From NCBI GenBank assembly GCA_024401185.1, contig JAKSLO010000005.1:1-53051 (forward strand): a DNA stretch of 53,051 nt, in the 5' to 3' direction. This stretch comes from Bacteroidaceae bacterium (GTDB lineage Bacteria > Bacteroidota > Bacteroidia > Bacteroidales > Bacteroidaceae). The notes beneath the pieces were generated by a model. The model ran no database searches, was not told the origin of the DNA, and worked only from the letters and a program-made list of their open reading frames with translations. Made by a program: the position numbers and the translations under genes. Of this stretch, positions 8,355 to 17,132 are shown piece after piece; position 1 is the first letter of the stretch; each line of letters opens with the position of its first letter.

Positions 8355-10205
8355 TCACATCACCTTCACCTCATCCACGCCATTAATGTTGTAGATGTGC
8401 TTTTTGGCATTTATCATCTCACCTACCGAATGCACATAGAAGCAGATGGTACAGTTAACCAGTTCGTCCACCGTGTTCGTGGTAAGCGATTCTATGTTCA
8501 AACCAAGGTTATTGCTGATGTGCTCAATAAGATCTACGAGCAGATGATGGCGGTCGATGGCCGTGATGCGGAACACTACCGGATAGATGGTGTTTTCCTC
8601 CTCTGGCAGTTCGGCAGGCAACACGTTATCGCCATACTTTGATGCCATGAGGATGGCATGCTGGCAACTGCGTCGATGAATGACGATGCCCCCATCATCC
8701 TGTCCTTTGATGGCTATGAGGTCACCTCCCGGCAAGGGACGGCATACGGGACACAGATCGTATGCCTTCTTCAGCTTGTTAAGCCAGTTCTTTATCTCAT
8801 TCTTAGCCACATAGGTTGACACATGATCCAACCAGTCGGCCTTAGGATGAATGTCGTTGTCGAAGGTGATTTCCACACAGTCACCTCGTTTCAGTTCTGT
8901 CTTGATGGACGACAGCTTGCCGTTGATATGCGCGTAACGGGCATGCAAACCATAATCAGCTCCCAGTTTGTAGGCAAAATCAATGGCTGTACTACCCTGT
9001 GGCAGTATCACGCTCCTACCGTTGGGGGTAAACACCAGCACGTCGTCATAGTATAGTGAGGTGGAAATCTCCTCCAGCAGGTTCTCCTCGTTGCCCTGTC
9101 TGGCAATATCCATCAGCACGTTCCTGAATCGTTTTATCCAGTCGCCAATGTTGTCGCCTATCTCTGCCATACATCCCACCTTGCTTGTCTCAACCATACG
9201 GCGCGAACATATCTGAATGTCTTCCCACACACCACTCTGACTCAGCAGCATCAGTCGCAGACAGCGGTATGAGTTCTCCTTGGCTTGGTCGATGAGGTTC
9301 TGGAAACTGCCTGGCCTCTCCTTGAAGTAATCGGTCAGGGTGGAGTAAATCTTTACGCATACACTCTTTTCGCTCAAGGGCATACGGCACTTGGTATAAG
9401 TGATGCGTATGTAGTATCTGTTCTCAATATGGTGGAAGTCAGACTTCTGCTGCTTCATGCGACGCCAGATAGAGTAAGGACGGCGATAATAGACCTCGGC
9501 CTTGGCCTCAATACCCACATTCTGCAACACATACTCAATGCGGTTGGTAAAGGCTTTCAGACGCTCCGAGTCATGTTTGGCATCTTCGGCAATCCATTTT
9601 TCCAGATCGTTGTATTCCTGTTCGCAACGATATTTGAAGCTCAGGTTCTCCAAGTCACTCTTTACGTCAATCAATCCCAGGCGGTTGGCTAAAGGTGCAT
9701 AGAAGGCATCCGTTTCACCCGCTATCTTCATCTGTTTGTCGGCACGCATGCTGCCCAGCGTACGCATGTTGTGCAGGCGGTCGGCAATCTTCACCATCAG
9801 GGCACGGATATCAAAATGCAGGGAGTTCAGCAGCTGTCGGTAGTTGTCCACCTGTTTGGTGGTGTCGTAGTGATCCTTCTTTTTCTTGGTCACCACATCC
9901 ACCAGAAAAGCCACATCGTCGCCAAAGCGCAGTCGTATGTCCTCAAGTGTGTAGTCGGTATCCTCCACTACGTCATGCAGAAAAGCCGTAATGACACAGT
10001 TGGCATCCAGACGCATCTCTTCCGACGCAATCTGTGCTACTGCAATGGGGTGGATGATGTAGGGCTCCCCACTTTTACGCTGTTGGTTACTGTGTGCTTC
10101 CTTGGCCAGGTTAAAGGCTTCACGCAAGCGAAGCATATCCTTCTCGCTGCAACGGCTTTGCATGGCAGCAAACACTCTTTCTGCTCTTTCGTTTATGTCG
10201 TACAT
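8355..10205 (-). CDS. SpoT-like RSH protein: intact (p)ppGpp hydrolase, degenerate synthetase
   Basis: This 616-residue RelA/SpoT-family protein is short against the usual 720-750. The N-terminal HD hydrolase domain is intact: H52, H77-D78 in 'FLHDVVEDT' and D142 in 'KIADRLHNMRTL' match the metal-binding residues. The synthetase region (about 230-370) has the right outline but has lost its key motifs: the usual FDLxAxR reads 'IENRYYIR', NGYQSLHT reads 'NSYRCLRL', and ExQIRT reads 'EDIQICS'. TGS (about 388-448) and a C-terminal ACT domain (about 545-616) follow. I infer a hydrolase-only stringent-response regulator, paired with a true Rel elsewhere in the genome. Alternatively, weak synthesis remains. 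Confidence 0.9.
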   Translation of the reverse strand: MYDINERAERVFAAMQSRCSEKDMLRLREAFNLAKEAHSNQQRKSGEPYIIHPIAVAQIASEEMRLDANCVITAFLHDVVEDTDYTLEDIRLRFGDDVAFLVDVVTKKKKDHYDTTKQVDNYRQLLNSLHFDIRALMVKIADRLHNMRTLGSMRADKQMKIAGETDAFYAPLANRLGLIDVKSDLENLSFKYRCEQEYNDLEKWIAEDAKHDSERLKAFTNRIEYVLQNVGIEAKAEVYYRRPYSIWRRMKQQKSDFHHIENRYYIRITYTKCRMPLSEKSVCVKIYSTLTDYFKERPGSFQNLIDQAKENSYRCLRLMLLSQSGVWEDIQICSRRMVETSKVGCMAEIGDNIGDWIKRFRNVLMDIARQGNEENLLEEISTSLYYDDVLVFTPNGRSVILPQGSTAIDFAYKLGADYGLHARYAHINGKLSSIKTELKRGDCVEITFDNDIHPKADWLDHVSTYVAKNEIKNWLNKLKKAYDLCPVCRPLPGGDLIAIKGQDDGGIVIHRRSCQHAILMASKYGDNVLPAELPEEENTIYPVVFRITAIDRHHLLVDLIEHISNNLGLNIESLTTNTVDELVNCTICFYVHSVGEMINAKKHIYNINGVDEVKVM

Positions 10206-10227
10206 ACGTAAATTCGTTTGACGATGA

Positions 10228-10235
10228 CAAAATTA
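10228..10235 (-). promoter_or_regulatory. Minus-strand -7 box (TAATTTTG) for the RSH gene
   Basis: CAAAATTA on the plus strand gives TAATTTTG, matching TAnnTTTG, 23 bp before the RSH start at 10205. A -33 match at standard spacing is not clear. Confidence 0.45.
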
Positions 10236-10254
10236 CAAAATAATGTTAAATAGT

Positions 10255-10286
10255 GTTGCCAAAACGAAGTTTTTTTTTTAACTTTG
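10255..10286 (+). promoter_or_regulatory. Promoter of the 10347 gene
   Basis: The -7 box TAACTTTG lies at 10279-10286, with GTTG at 10255-10258 as a weak -33 at 20-bp spacing. The ATG is 61 bp downstream. Confidence 0.6.
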
Positions 10287-10346
10287 TTGCCAAATTTATA
10301 AAATCAGGTAAATAATAGATATAAATCTTAAATTATACCAATCATC

Positions 10347-10808
10347 ATGAGACAAGCAAGAACCAAGATATTCCATCTTGAGATGGAGGGTCAGCACTAT
10401 TATTTTGGCTCACCCAAGGCTATTTTCGACATCATGGGCGAAGAGAAGATGGGCATGAAGTACAGTTCTTTTCATAGCAATATCACGTTGAAGCCAGGCG
10501 ATGTTTACACCAACCGCCGTCATGGATACATTATCCGTGTAGGTCTTCTTGGACAAGCCAAGACAAACCGAAGCAACCGTTGGCAGGAAATCATGAACGC
10601 CAATAACGCCAACCTGAATGCACAGGCACAACCCGAAGCCAACGTGCAGCAGGAGGTTGTGGCACAGCCCGAAGCCGAGGTAAAGGTAGCTCAGGCACAA
10701 CCTACTACTAAGGAAGCTCCCGCTGCCACTCCCGAAGCAGCACCCGTGCACAAGCCACGTTCCAAGAAGAAGAATGCCGACATACCCGAGCAACTCACTT
10801 TGTTCTAA
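10347..10808 (+). CDS. Small protein with a C-terminal sliding-clamp-type motif (QLTLF)
   Basis: This 153-residue cytosolic protein has a folded N-terminal part (residues 1-90, basic, rich in aromatic residues). A 55-residue linker rich in Ala, Gln, Pro and Glu follows, then a basic patch 'KPRSKKKN', and the chain ends exactly in 'PEQLTLF'. QL[SD]LF-type pentapeptides at flexible ends are the bacterial beta-clamp (DnaN) binding motif, so I infer an interaction with the clamp and a replication- or repair-linked role. The family itself is not recognised. It has its own promoter and a hairpin at 10835-10865 downstream, so it is probably monocistronic. Confidence 0.8.
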   Translation: MRQARTKIFHLEMEGQHYYFGSPKAIFDIMGEEKMGMKYSSFHSNITLKPGDVYTNRRHGYIIRVGLLGQAKTNRSNRWQEIMNANNANLNAQAQPEANVQQEVVAQPEAEVKVAQAQPTTKEAPAATPEAAPVHKPRSKKKNADIPEQLTLF

Positions 10809-10834
10809 ACATTTAGGTTACAACATACTATTTC

Positions 10835-10865
10835 AACGCACTTTTGCCTCCTGCGAAAGTGCGTT
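10835..10865 (+). terminator. Hairpin after the 10347 gene
   Basis: A perfect 10-bp stem (AACGCACTTT / AAAGTGCGTT) with an 11-nt loop lies 26 nt after the stop. No T-run follows, so it may be an inefficient or factor-dependent terminator. Confidence 0.5.
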
Positions 10866-10907
10866 CATAGATTATATGCCTCTCTTATCTGTTAACCCTG
10901 TGATGCC

Positions 10908-13900
10908 ATGTTGAAAAACAAACTACTGCTCTTTACCCTTGCCTACTGTGGTGCCTTATGCCCCCTCGGGGCGGCATCCATGCCCAAGCCTAAAGGCAAG
11001 GCGGAAAAGAAATGGCGCACCATAGCCAGCATACAACCCGTACACGTTGATTGTCCGCAAGGCAACGCCCCTCTCCTGCCCTTCCAGGTATGGGTCACTT
11101 ACTCCGACGGCAACCATGAATGGCGACAGGTGCGATGGACAAATACCTCCACCAGTACCGAACGCAGTCAAGCCGACTTTGCCATAGGCAGACAATATAC
11201 CGTGCAAGGCTTTGTCACCGGCGACAACACCACCGAGCAGGGCTACCCTGTGGTGGCTCATGTCAACGTGGTCAGCACGCCGGCTTCGCCTTCCCCCCTT
11301 CCCGTGGCTCATCCCCTCCCCTTGGCGGATGTGCGACTGACGGGCGAGAACCGACTCACGCACAACCGCAAGCTTGATGTGGAGGCTCTGCTACGTATCG
11401 ACTACAGGCAGATGCTCTACAACTATCGCGACACATACGGTCTTCCTACCGAAGGCTATCCCGTGGCCGATGGATGGGATTCTCCCACCACCAAACTCAA
11501 AGGTCATGGTACAGGGCATTATCTCTCTGCCCTGGCTTTTGCATACGCTACAGAAACAGATGAGGATGGCAACCATAAGTCGCAGCTTCTTAGCACCATA
11601 CGCCACATGGTGAATGCTATGCGCGAATGCCAGGAACGCACTTTCGTATATGACGAATCCCTGGGTCGCTATCGTGAGGCACGTGACTATGCCCCTGAGG
11701 AGGAGTTGCTTGCCATGAAGGGAAAGTGGACAGACTTTGACCAGTACAAGAAGGATTATACGCACTACGGATACGGTTATATGAATGCCATCCCAGCCGC
11801 CCATCCTGCGCTCATAGAGTGCTACCGAGCCTACAACAACGAGGACTGGGTATGGGCTCCCTACTACACCATCCATAAGCAGTTGGCAGGTCTTATTGAC
11901 ATTGCCCTTAACGTGGACGACAAGGAGGTGGCCGACAAAGCCTTGCTCATAGCCAAGGACATGGGTTTGTGGGTGTGGAACCGTCTGCATTACCGCACCT
12001 TCGTGCAGAGTGAAGGCACACAGCAAGAGCGTCGCTCACGTCCAGGCAATCGCTATGAGATGTGGAACATGTACATCGCCGGCGAGGTAGGTGGCATGCA
12101 GGAGTCGCTGGCTCGCCTGAGTACCCTTACAGGTGATGCTACCGAGCGTCAGCACTTGCTCGAAGCCTCCACCTATTTCGATTCACCTGCCTTCTTCCAG
12201 CCGCTCTCACGCCACATCGACGATGTGCGCACCCGTCATGCCAATCAGCACATCCCCATGATTACTGGGGCCTTGCACACCTTCCAGGCAGGTGGCGATG
12301 CCTATTATTATAATGTGGCACACCACTTCTGGCACATGCTGCAGGGACGCTATGTCTATGCCATGGGTGGCGTGGGCAATGGCGAGATGTTCCGTCAGCC
12401 TTATTCGCAGATGATGGCGATGAACACCAACGTGATGAGTTGGAACCACAAGACGCACCCCAACCCCGACCTCAACGAGACGTGCTGCGCCTACAACCTT
12501 GCCAAGCTCACCAAGGATCTCAACGCCTACCATCCTGACGATGCCCGCTACATGGACTATTACGAGCGTGTGCTGATGAACCAGATTGTAGGTTCGCTCA
12601 ACCCCGAGCACTATGCCTGTACCTACCAGTATGCCGTGGGATTGAATGCCCGTAAGCCCTTTGGCAACGAGACGCCACAGTCGTCGTGCTGCGGAGGTAC
12701 GGGTGCAGAGAACCACGTGAAGTATCAGGAGGCTACCTACTATGCCAACGATAGCACGATGTGGATTACCCAGTACATGCCTACTGAAGCATATTGGCGC
12801 GAGAAGGACGTCTTCATCTCGCAGTCGTGCACATGGCCGGCCAGCGATGTCACCATCAGGGTTAGGCATAAGGATGCCAACAAGAAGTCGCGCTTTTCCC
12901 TTAAGCTTCGCATTCCCTATTGGGCTACGGCCTACAAATACATCTCGCTTAATGATGAGGTCATCGCGCGCAACAGGTGGGCAGACGACAAGGTCAGCAA
13001 GCACAAGAAGCTGCCCGATGAACTGATGCCCTGCTCATACTATGAGATTCCCGAACGTGAATGGAGTGACGATGACAAGGTGACGATACACCTCTCATAT
13101 AGTCCCCACCTTGACTTTGGCCCCGACAAGATGGATGTGGCTGCCACGGACGACAATCCGCTGGCTTCTTTCTCACCTTCCTGGCTGGCTACAGTAATGT
13201 ACGGTCCTTTGGTCATGGCTACGCCCGATGTGCATACGTGGCAAGAGGCAGACTTCAACGTCTTGCCCGACCTTTCTAACCTCTCGCTCAACTATGCCCA
13301 CGATGAGAAGGACGGCACGGGTGGTCCCCTCTACTCGCTCTCACTCTACGACTATACGGGTGTTTCTACGCTCTACGACCAACCTGCCCCGCATACCATC
13401 ATCTTACAGCCCGACTACTACATTACCCAGCCCTCCACGCATTATCTCCGTCTGAATGTGTTAGGCAGAGCTACTACCAGCGAGAAGGAGCAACTGTCCC
13501 TCAACCGTCAGATGCTCGACGTAGCTTTGGAGACTGCCGAGCAACGTCATGGCGAACAGCAGACGTGGTTACAGATGACTGTCAAGGTGCCCGAGCATAG
13601 TCCATGGGCTCCTCATGGCTATGCGCGTTTCCTTGAGCAATGGCAACATGCCCAGGCGGTATCTGCCAACCGTGCAGCTTCTGCCCGCGAGGTCATGCAG
13701 GCAGCTTCTTCGCTCAACGTGGCACTCAACTCCATGCGTCCAGGCAATCTTGCCGAACCCGAAGACCTGCACGAGCTACTGCCCCTCCTCGACGAGGCGA
13801 ATCGTCGTACGGAGAAGTCAGATACCCTTCGCGATGCCATACAGTATGCCCGCATGGTGGTGTCGTACGTCAACGATGGAAGTGGCACCCGCGACATGAT

Positions 13901-13940
13901 TCAGAAAGCGGTTGAGCTTTTAAAACCCGCCGGAAGGTAA
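10908..13940 (+). CDS. GH127-family beta-L-arabinofuranosidase-like enzyme (DUF1680)
   Basis: This 1010-residue secreted protein has a signal peptide, then an Ig-like domain (about 35-125), an (alpha/alpha)6 barrel (about 150-660), beta-sandwich domains and a helical C-terminal segment rich in Ala/Glu. The GH127 zinc-thiolate site is visible: Glu524 and Cys526 in 'NETCCAYN', and the Cys594-Cys595 pair in 'SSCCGGTG', one of which is the nucleophile by analogy with HypBA1. Glu493 in 'GGVGNGEMF' is the likely acid/base. The family releases L-arabinofuranose from plant glycans or hydroxyproline-linked arabinans. The length is well above single-domain members (about 650). An 8-bp-period repeat array starts 18 nt after the stop. 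Confidence 0.88.
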   Translation: MLKNKLLLFTLAYCGALCPLGAASMPKPKGKAEKKWRTIASIQPVHVDCPQGNAPLLPFQVWVTYSDGNHEWRQVRWTNTSTSTERSQADFAIGRQYTVQGFVTGDNTTEQGYPVVAHVNVVSTPASPSPLPVAHPLPLADVRLTGENRLTHNRKLDVEALLRIDYRQMLYNYRDTYGLPTEGYPVADGWDSPTTKLKGHGTGHYLSALAFAYATETDEDGNHKSQLLSTIRHMVNAMRECQERTFVYDESLGRYREARDYAPEEELLAMKGKWTDFDQYKKDYTHYGYGYMNAIPAAHPALIECYRAYNNEDWVWAPYYTIHKQLAGLIDIALNVDDKEVADKALLIAKDMGLWVWNRLHYRTFVQSEGTQQERRSRPGNRYEMWNMYIAGEVGGMQESLARLSTLTGDATERQHLLEASTYFDSPAFFQPLSRHIDDVRTRHANQHIPMITGALHTFQAGGDAYYYNVAHHFWHMLQGRYVYAMGGVGNGEMFRQPYSQMMAMNTNVMSWNHKTHPNPDLNETCCAYNLAKLTKDLNAYHPDDARYMDYYERVLMNQIVGSLNPEHYACTYQYAVGLNARKPFGNETPQSSCCGGTGAENHVKYQEATYYANDSTMWITQYMPTEAYWREKDVFISQSCTWPASDVTIRVRHKDANKKSRFSLKLRIPYWATAYKYISLNDEVIARNRWADDKVSKHKKLPDELMPCSYYEIPEREWSDDDKVTIHLSYSPHLDFGPDKMDVAATDDNPLASFSPSWLATVMYGPLVMATPDVHTWQEADFNVLPDLSNLSLNYAHDEKDGTGGPLYSLSLYDYTGVSTLYDQPAPHTIILQPDYYITQPSTHYLRLNVLGRATTSEKEQLSLNRQMLDVALETAEQRHGEQQTWLQMTVKVPEHSPWAPHGYARFLEQWQHAQAVSANRAASAREVMQAASSLNVALNSMRPGNLAEPEDLHELLPLLDEANRRTEKSDTLRDAIQYARMVVSYVNDGSGTRDMIQKAVELLKPAGR

Positions 13941-13958
13941 AAGAAATTAAAGAAGTCA

Positions 13959-14100
13959 CGAAGCATCGATTTGTCGAGACATCGAGTCAACGAAACATCG
14001 AAGCATCGAATTATCGAGACATCGAGTCAACGAAGCATCGATTTATCGAGACATCGAAGCATCGAAAATCGAATCAACAAATTATCGAATCATCGAAAAC
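13959..14100 (+). repeat. Octamer-period (CGANNNNN) array 1
   Basis: There are about 18 consecutive 8-bp units beginning with CGA, such as CGAAGCAT, CGAGACAT and CGAGTCAA. The phase is kept for 104 bp, then one 7-bp unit shifts it. Higher-order copies starting with CGAAGCAT are visible (five-, four- and three-unit blocks). The array begins 18 nt after the GH127 stop and ends 12 nt before the next ATG. It does not encode protein: 8 is not a multiple of 3. Confidence 0.9.
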
Positions 14101-14112
14101 AATTCCAACATC

Positions 14113-14628
14113 ATGAAATACCTACAATTCCAACATTTATTGCGCAGCAACGGCATACGCCATGCGTACAAGTGGGGAGCAGCCTTCGTGCTATTCCTCT
14201 CAGCCACCCTGGCATCAGCCAAGAGTATTGTCTTCACCCTCAACGATAAGGCAGGAACACGCGTTTATGTCCGTATTGACGGCGACGAGACACCCAAGCT
14301 CGTGATGAAGGGCGATGGCACCTTCTCCCTCAACGGCATCGAGTATGAGTTTGCCAACGTCAAGTGCTTTGAGTACAGCAAGACCGACTATACGGGCGAG
14401 AAGAACACCGTGGATGCCATACAAGACGTCTGCGACACCCCCCAGATGTGCCTGCAGGGCAACGTCATCACCTTGGCTGCCCAGCGCGATCTGGTGAGGG
14501 TGCTGAGCCTCGATGGCAAGGTGGTGCGCACGCTTCACCATGTGTCGAGCGTCAGCATGGAGGGTCTTACCCCCGGTACTTATGTGATTACTGACGGAGT
14601 TTCCACCCTAAAGATTCAAAGACGATGA
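14113..14628 (+). CDS. Secreted protein with a T9SS-sorting-domain-like C-terminus
   Basis: This 171-residue protein is not assigned to a family. A hydrophobic segment at about residues 20-36 acts as a signal peptide or anchor after an unusually long basic N-terminus, so translation could instead start further in. The last 45 residues resemble a type A C-terminal sorting domain of the type IX secretion system: 'VRVLSLDGKVVRTL', then 'LTPGTYVI' and a basic end. This suggests export across the outer membrane. Its stop overlaps the start of the metallopeptidase-like gene (ATGA), so the two are translationally coupled. Confidence 0.72.
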   Translation: MKYLQFQHLLRSNGIRHAYKWGAAFVLFLSATLASAKSIVFTLNDKAGTRVYVRIDGDETPKLVMKGDGTFSLNGIEYEFANVKCFEYSKTDYTGEKNTVDAIQDVCDTPQMCLQGNVITLAAQRDLVRVLSLDGKVVRTLHHVSSVSMEGLTPGTYVITDGVSTLKIQRR

Positions 14629-16625
14629 AGAAGATACTTTTCTCTGTCCTTTGGCTCACCATGGCTGGTAATGCCATGGCACAAAATGCACGCCCCGACA
14701 CCATATGGTTTCGCTACGACAACCGCTTCACACCCAACAAGGAGTACCCCATCGCTGCCTACGACACCATTGAACTGGGCGAATCGCGCATGACGCTTCG
14801 CAAACCCAATGGCGAAACAGGCGTGAAGACCATCAGCTATCAAGTCACTACGCCTGGCGTGTTTATGTTTACCAATCCTGGACGCTACCTTTACAAACCC
14901 TCGTCCATGAACTGCGACTTCACCAAGTCCACCAGCCAATGGTGCTTTGAGCGTTCGCAGGAGAGCGAGCATTTCGTGGTGTTCTGGGAGGACGGGGTGA
15001 GCTTCGACAAGAAGTACATCCTCGAACGTGCTGAGAAGGCATGGGATGTGTATGTCAACAAGCTCGGTTTCCTCACTCCTGGCAAGAGCAAGGGCACGGA
15101 CAAATACAAGATTGTGATGCGCATGTACAAGACGGGCGACTGGGTGGCAAGTGGTAGTGGCGAGGATAATGCCGTGGGCACGCTCAACCTCTCCAAGTCG
15201 GCCTATCAGGCTCGTGGCGGACATACCGTGGCTCACGAGGTGGGTCACACCTTCCAGTTCCTTACCGGTGTGGACAACGCTTCCAAGGGTATGGGTGGCT
15301 TTGGCTGGGGCTTTGCAGCCAACGGAGCCGGCGACAACTGCTTCTGGGAGGATTGCGCCAACTGGCAGGCATACAAGGTGTATCCCGAACGTCAGTTTAC
15401 CTACGATGAGTACTTTGACGGATACATGAACACCTGCCACCTCAACCTGCTGCACGAGGATGCACGCTACAACAACTGCTACTACCAGGATTACCTCTGC
15501 CAGGTGTTCGGACAAGACTTCATCGGACGCATCTGGCGTGAGTGCAAGCGCCCCGAGGACCCTGTTGATGCCATACGTCGCCTGCAGAACCTCAGTCAGG
15601 ACGATTTCTCCAAGCTCATGTACGACTGCTTCGCTCACATGTGCACGTGGGACATTGACGAGGTACGCTCGTATGCCCATCATCGCATAGGTTCCCATCC
15701 CTACCGTCTGGAATCCCTACAGGTGGATGGAGAGGAGTGGTTCCAGCCAAGTGCAAAGTATTGTCCGCAGAACTATGGCTATAACATTACCGAACTAAAG
15801 GTGCCTGCCGCGGGTACTACTGTCAAGGTCAGTTTCAAGGGGTTGCCTGGTGAAGCGGGTTACAAGAGCGTGTATAAGAACCGTGCCGGATGGCGCTGGG
15901 GACTTGTCACTCTTATGGAGGATGGCAGCACGCAGTATGGTGACATGCAGAGCGACATTGAGGCAACGCTCACCTGTACCCTTCCTGAAGGAGCCAAGCG
16001 TATGTGGCTGGTAGTGATGGGTGCTCCCACTGTATGGTGGCATCATGAGTGGGATCGCAATAATGTCGCTCCCTCCACCAACGACGAGCAATGGCCTTAT
16101 AGGGTACACTTCGAGGGTACGCATCCTGCTGCCATCAAACGTGTGTTCACGGCCGACGACTTCCCTGCCGACTATGTTCGTCGCGACACCACAATAACCG
16201 TGGAGGCTACCCTGGCACGTGCCAACGACTACTTAGGCGTCTATGTACAGTACGATACCGATGCTATAAGCGAGGCTTTGGGTCTTACCACCGAACAGCT
16301 ACACACCTTAAAGTGTAATGCCTCTGCCAATCCACGTTTTGTAGCCATTGGCAGCAATGGTAGTGTCACGAGCAATACCACCACCTCAACTTCCAGCGCC
16401 ACCGTACTGGGTCATTGGTTCACCACTGCGGGCAACGTCTGTGGCTACGACAACAACGCGGCCATTTATGCCGAGCTCTCCACAAGCGATTACCAATGCA
16501 AGGTAGGTCAATACCCCAACCGCCTTACTGCTGGCAAGACCTACACCATCAAGCAAGCCGTCTATCACAAGGTAGGCACCAAGACCTACAAGGCCACCAT
16601 CGTGGTCAAGCTGCACGTCATCTGA
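14625..16625 (+). CDS. Secreted DUF6055-like protein with HEVGH zinc-peptidase motif
   Basis: This 666-residue protein has a signal peptide (cleavage near AMAQ/N). The central region (about 100-360) carries 'HTVAHEVGHTFQF', an HExxH zinc-binding motif, and resembles the DUF6055 family. Beta-rich segments follow, the last (about 510-666) resembling DUF4859. I infer a surface or secreted metal-dependent hydrolase, but no substrate can be named, and HExxH-bearing DUF6055 proteins have no firm biochemistry that I know of. It overlaps the previous gene by 4 nt and ends the three-gene run that starts with GH127. A dispersed hairpin repeat lies 86 bp downstream. Confidence 0.8.
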   Translation: MKKILFSVLWLTMAGNAMAQNARPDTIWFRYDNRFTPNKEYPIAAYDTIELGESRMTLRKPNGETGVKTISYQVTTPGVFMFTNPGRYLYKPSSMNCDFTKSTSQWCFERSQESEHFVVFWEDGVSFDKKYILERAEKAWDVYVNKLGFLTPGKSKGTDKYKIVMRMYKTGDWVASGSGEDNAVGTLNLSKSAYQARGGHTVAHEVGHTFQFLTGVDNASKGMGGFGWGFAANGAGDNCFWEDCANWQAYKVYPERQFTYDEYFDGYMNTCHLNLLHEDARYNNCYYQDYLCQVFGQDFIGRIWRECKRPEDPVDAIRRLQNLSQDDFSKLMYDCFAHMCTWDIDEVRSYAHHRIGSHPYRLESLQVDGEEWFQPSAKYCPQNYGYNITELKVPAAGTTVKVSFKGLPGEAGYKSVYKNRAGWRWGLVTLMEDGSTQYGDMQSDIEATLTCTLPEGAKRMWLVVMGAPTVWWHHEWDRNNVAPSTNDEQWPYRVHFEGTHPAAIKRVFTADDFPADYVRRDTTITVEATLARANDYLGVYVQYDTDAISEALGLTTEQLHTLKCNASANPRFVAIGSNGSVTSNTTTSTSSATVLGHWFTTAGNVCGYDNNAAIYAELSTSDYQCKVGQYPNRLTAGKTYTIKQAVYHKVGTKTYKATIVVKLHVI

Positions 16626-16711
16626 CGAGAAAGGCTGTGAGTCCGAATTTTTCAATTTATTTTGATTATACTATTAGGTTCTTACAGCCTGCACTCGGGG
16701 ATAACACACTC

Positions 16712-16795
16712 TGCTTACGTCTGGCTTACGTCAAAACACGTAAGCCAGACGTAAGCCAATTATGCGCTCATAGGGTGCTGATTGGAGGAAAAACG
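16712..16795. repeat. Dispersed 84-bp repeat A with 19-bp perfect hairpin, copy 1
   Basis: This stretch is identical over 84 bp to 47612-47695. It opens with a perfect 19-bp inverted repeat: arms at 16713-16731 and 16738-16756 with the 6-nt loop CAAAAC. Each arm is itself a direct repeat of GCTTACGT separated by CTG. Weaker similarity continues on both sides for about 180 bp in total. It is not part of a gene. It could be a REP-like or MITE-like element or a conserved structured RNA. Confidence 0.85.
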
Positions 16796-16880
16796 TATGA
16801 AAACTGCACCATTTCTGCGTCAGTAAAGACAATTATTCAGTATTCGTTTTGTAAAATTTTTCACAAGAAAATGAACCTGA

Positions 16881-17030
16881 GTTAGTTTTTGGAGTCAAGA
16901 AATCAGGAGAGGTGAGAAGTTAAAGGACAATACGTCTGCAGATGAATTGTTAAGGCCATTGGGCTTGACGAAGTCCACTCGGTACAAGCCACAGGCAACG
17001 AACAACCCAAACGAGAAAGTTTCAGCATAA
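16881..17030 (+). pseudogene. Possible gene remnant (49 codons, no start)
   Basis: A stop-to-stop frame of 49 codons reads like a real protein tail ('DELLRPLGLTKSTRYKPQ' near the middle) but has no ATG, GTG or TTG start. I do not recognise the family. It sits between repeat A and the hairpin at 17133 in a 615-bp gap, a setting that favours decayed mobile or accessory genes. Chance coding potential is not excluded. Confidence 0.25.
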
Positions 17031-17132
17031 TGCCATTTGATGCAGATTCCAGCTCATGGCATTATCATTTTTTGGATGACGGAAGGCGTTGGTCATCTTG
17101 CTACGAAAGTGATTTATCAACACAAAAAGAAG

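Noticed and set aside
14616-15698. 360-codon frame antisense to the DUF6055 protein
   Set aside because: The sense gene has a signal peptide, HEVGH motif and coupled start; the antisense frame has no family features.
16712-16795. Rho-independent terminator of the DUF6055 gene
   Set aside because: The hairpin is not followed by a T-run, and the identical 84-bp block extends far beyond the stem, so a dispersed element explains it better.
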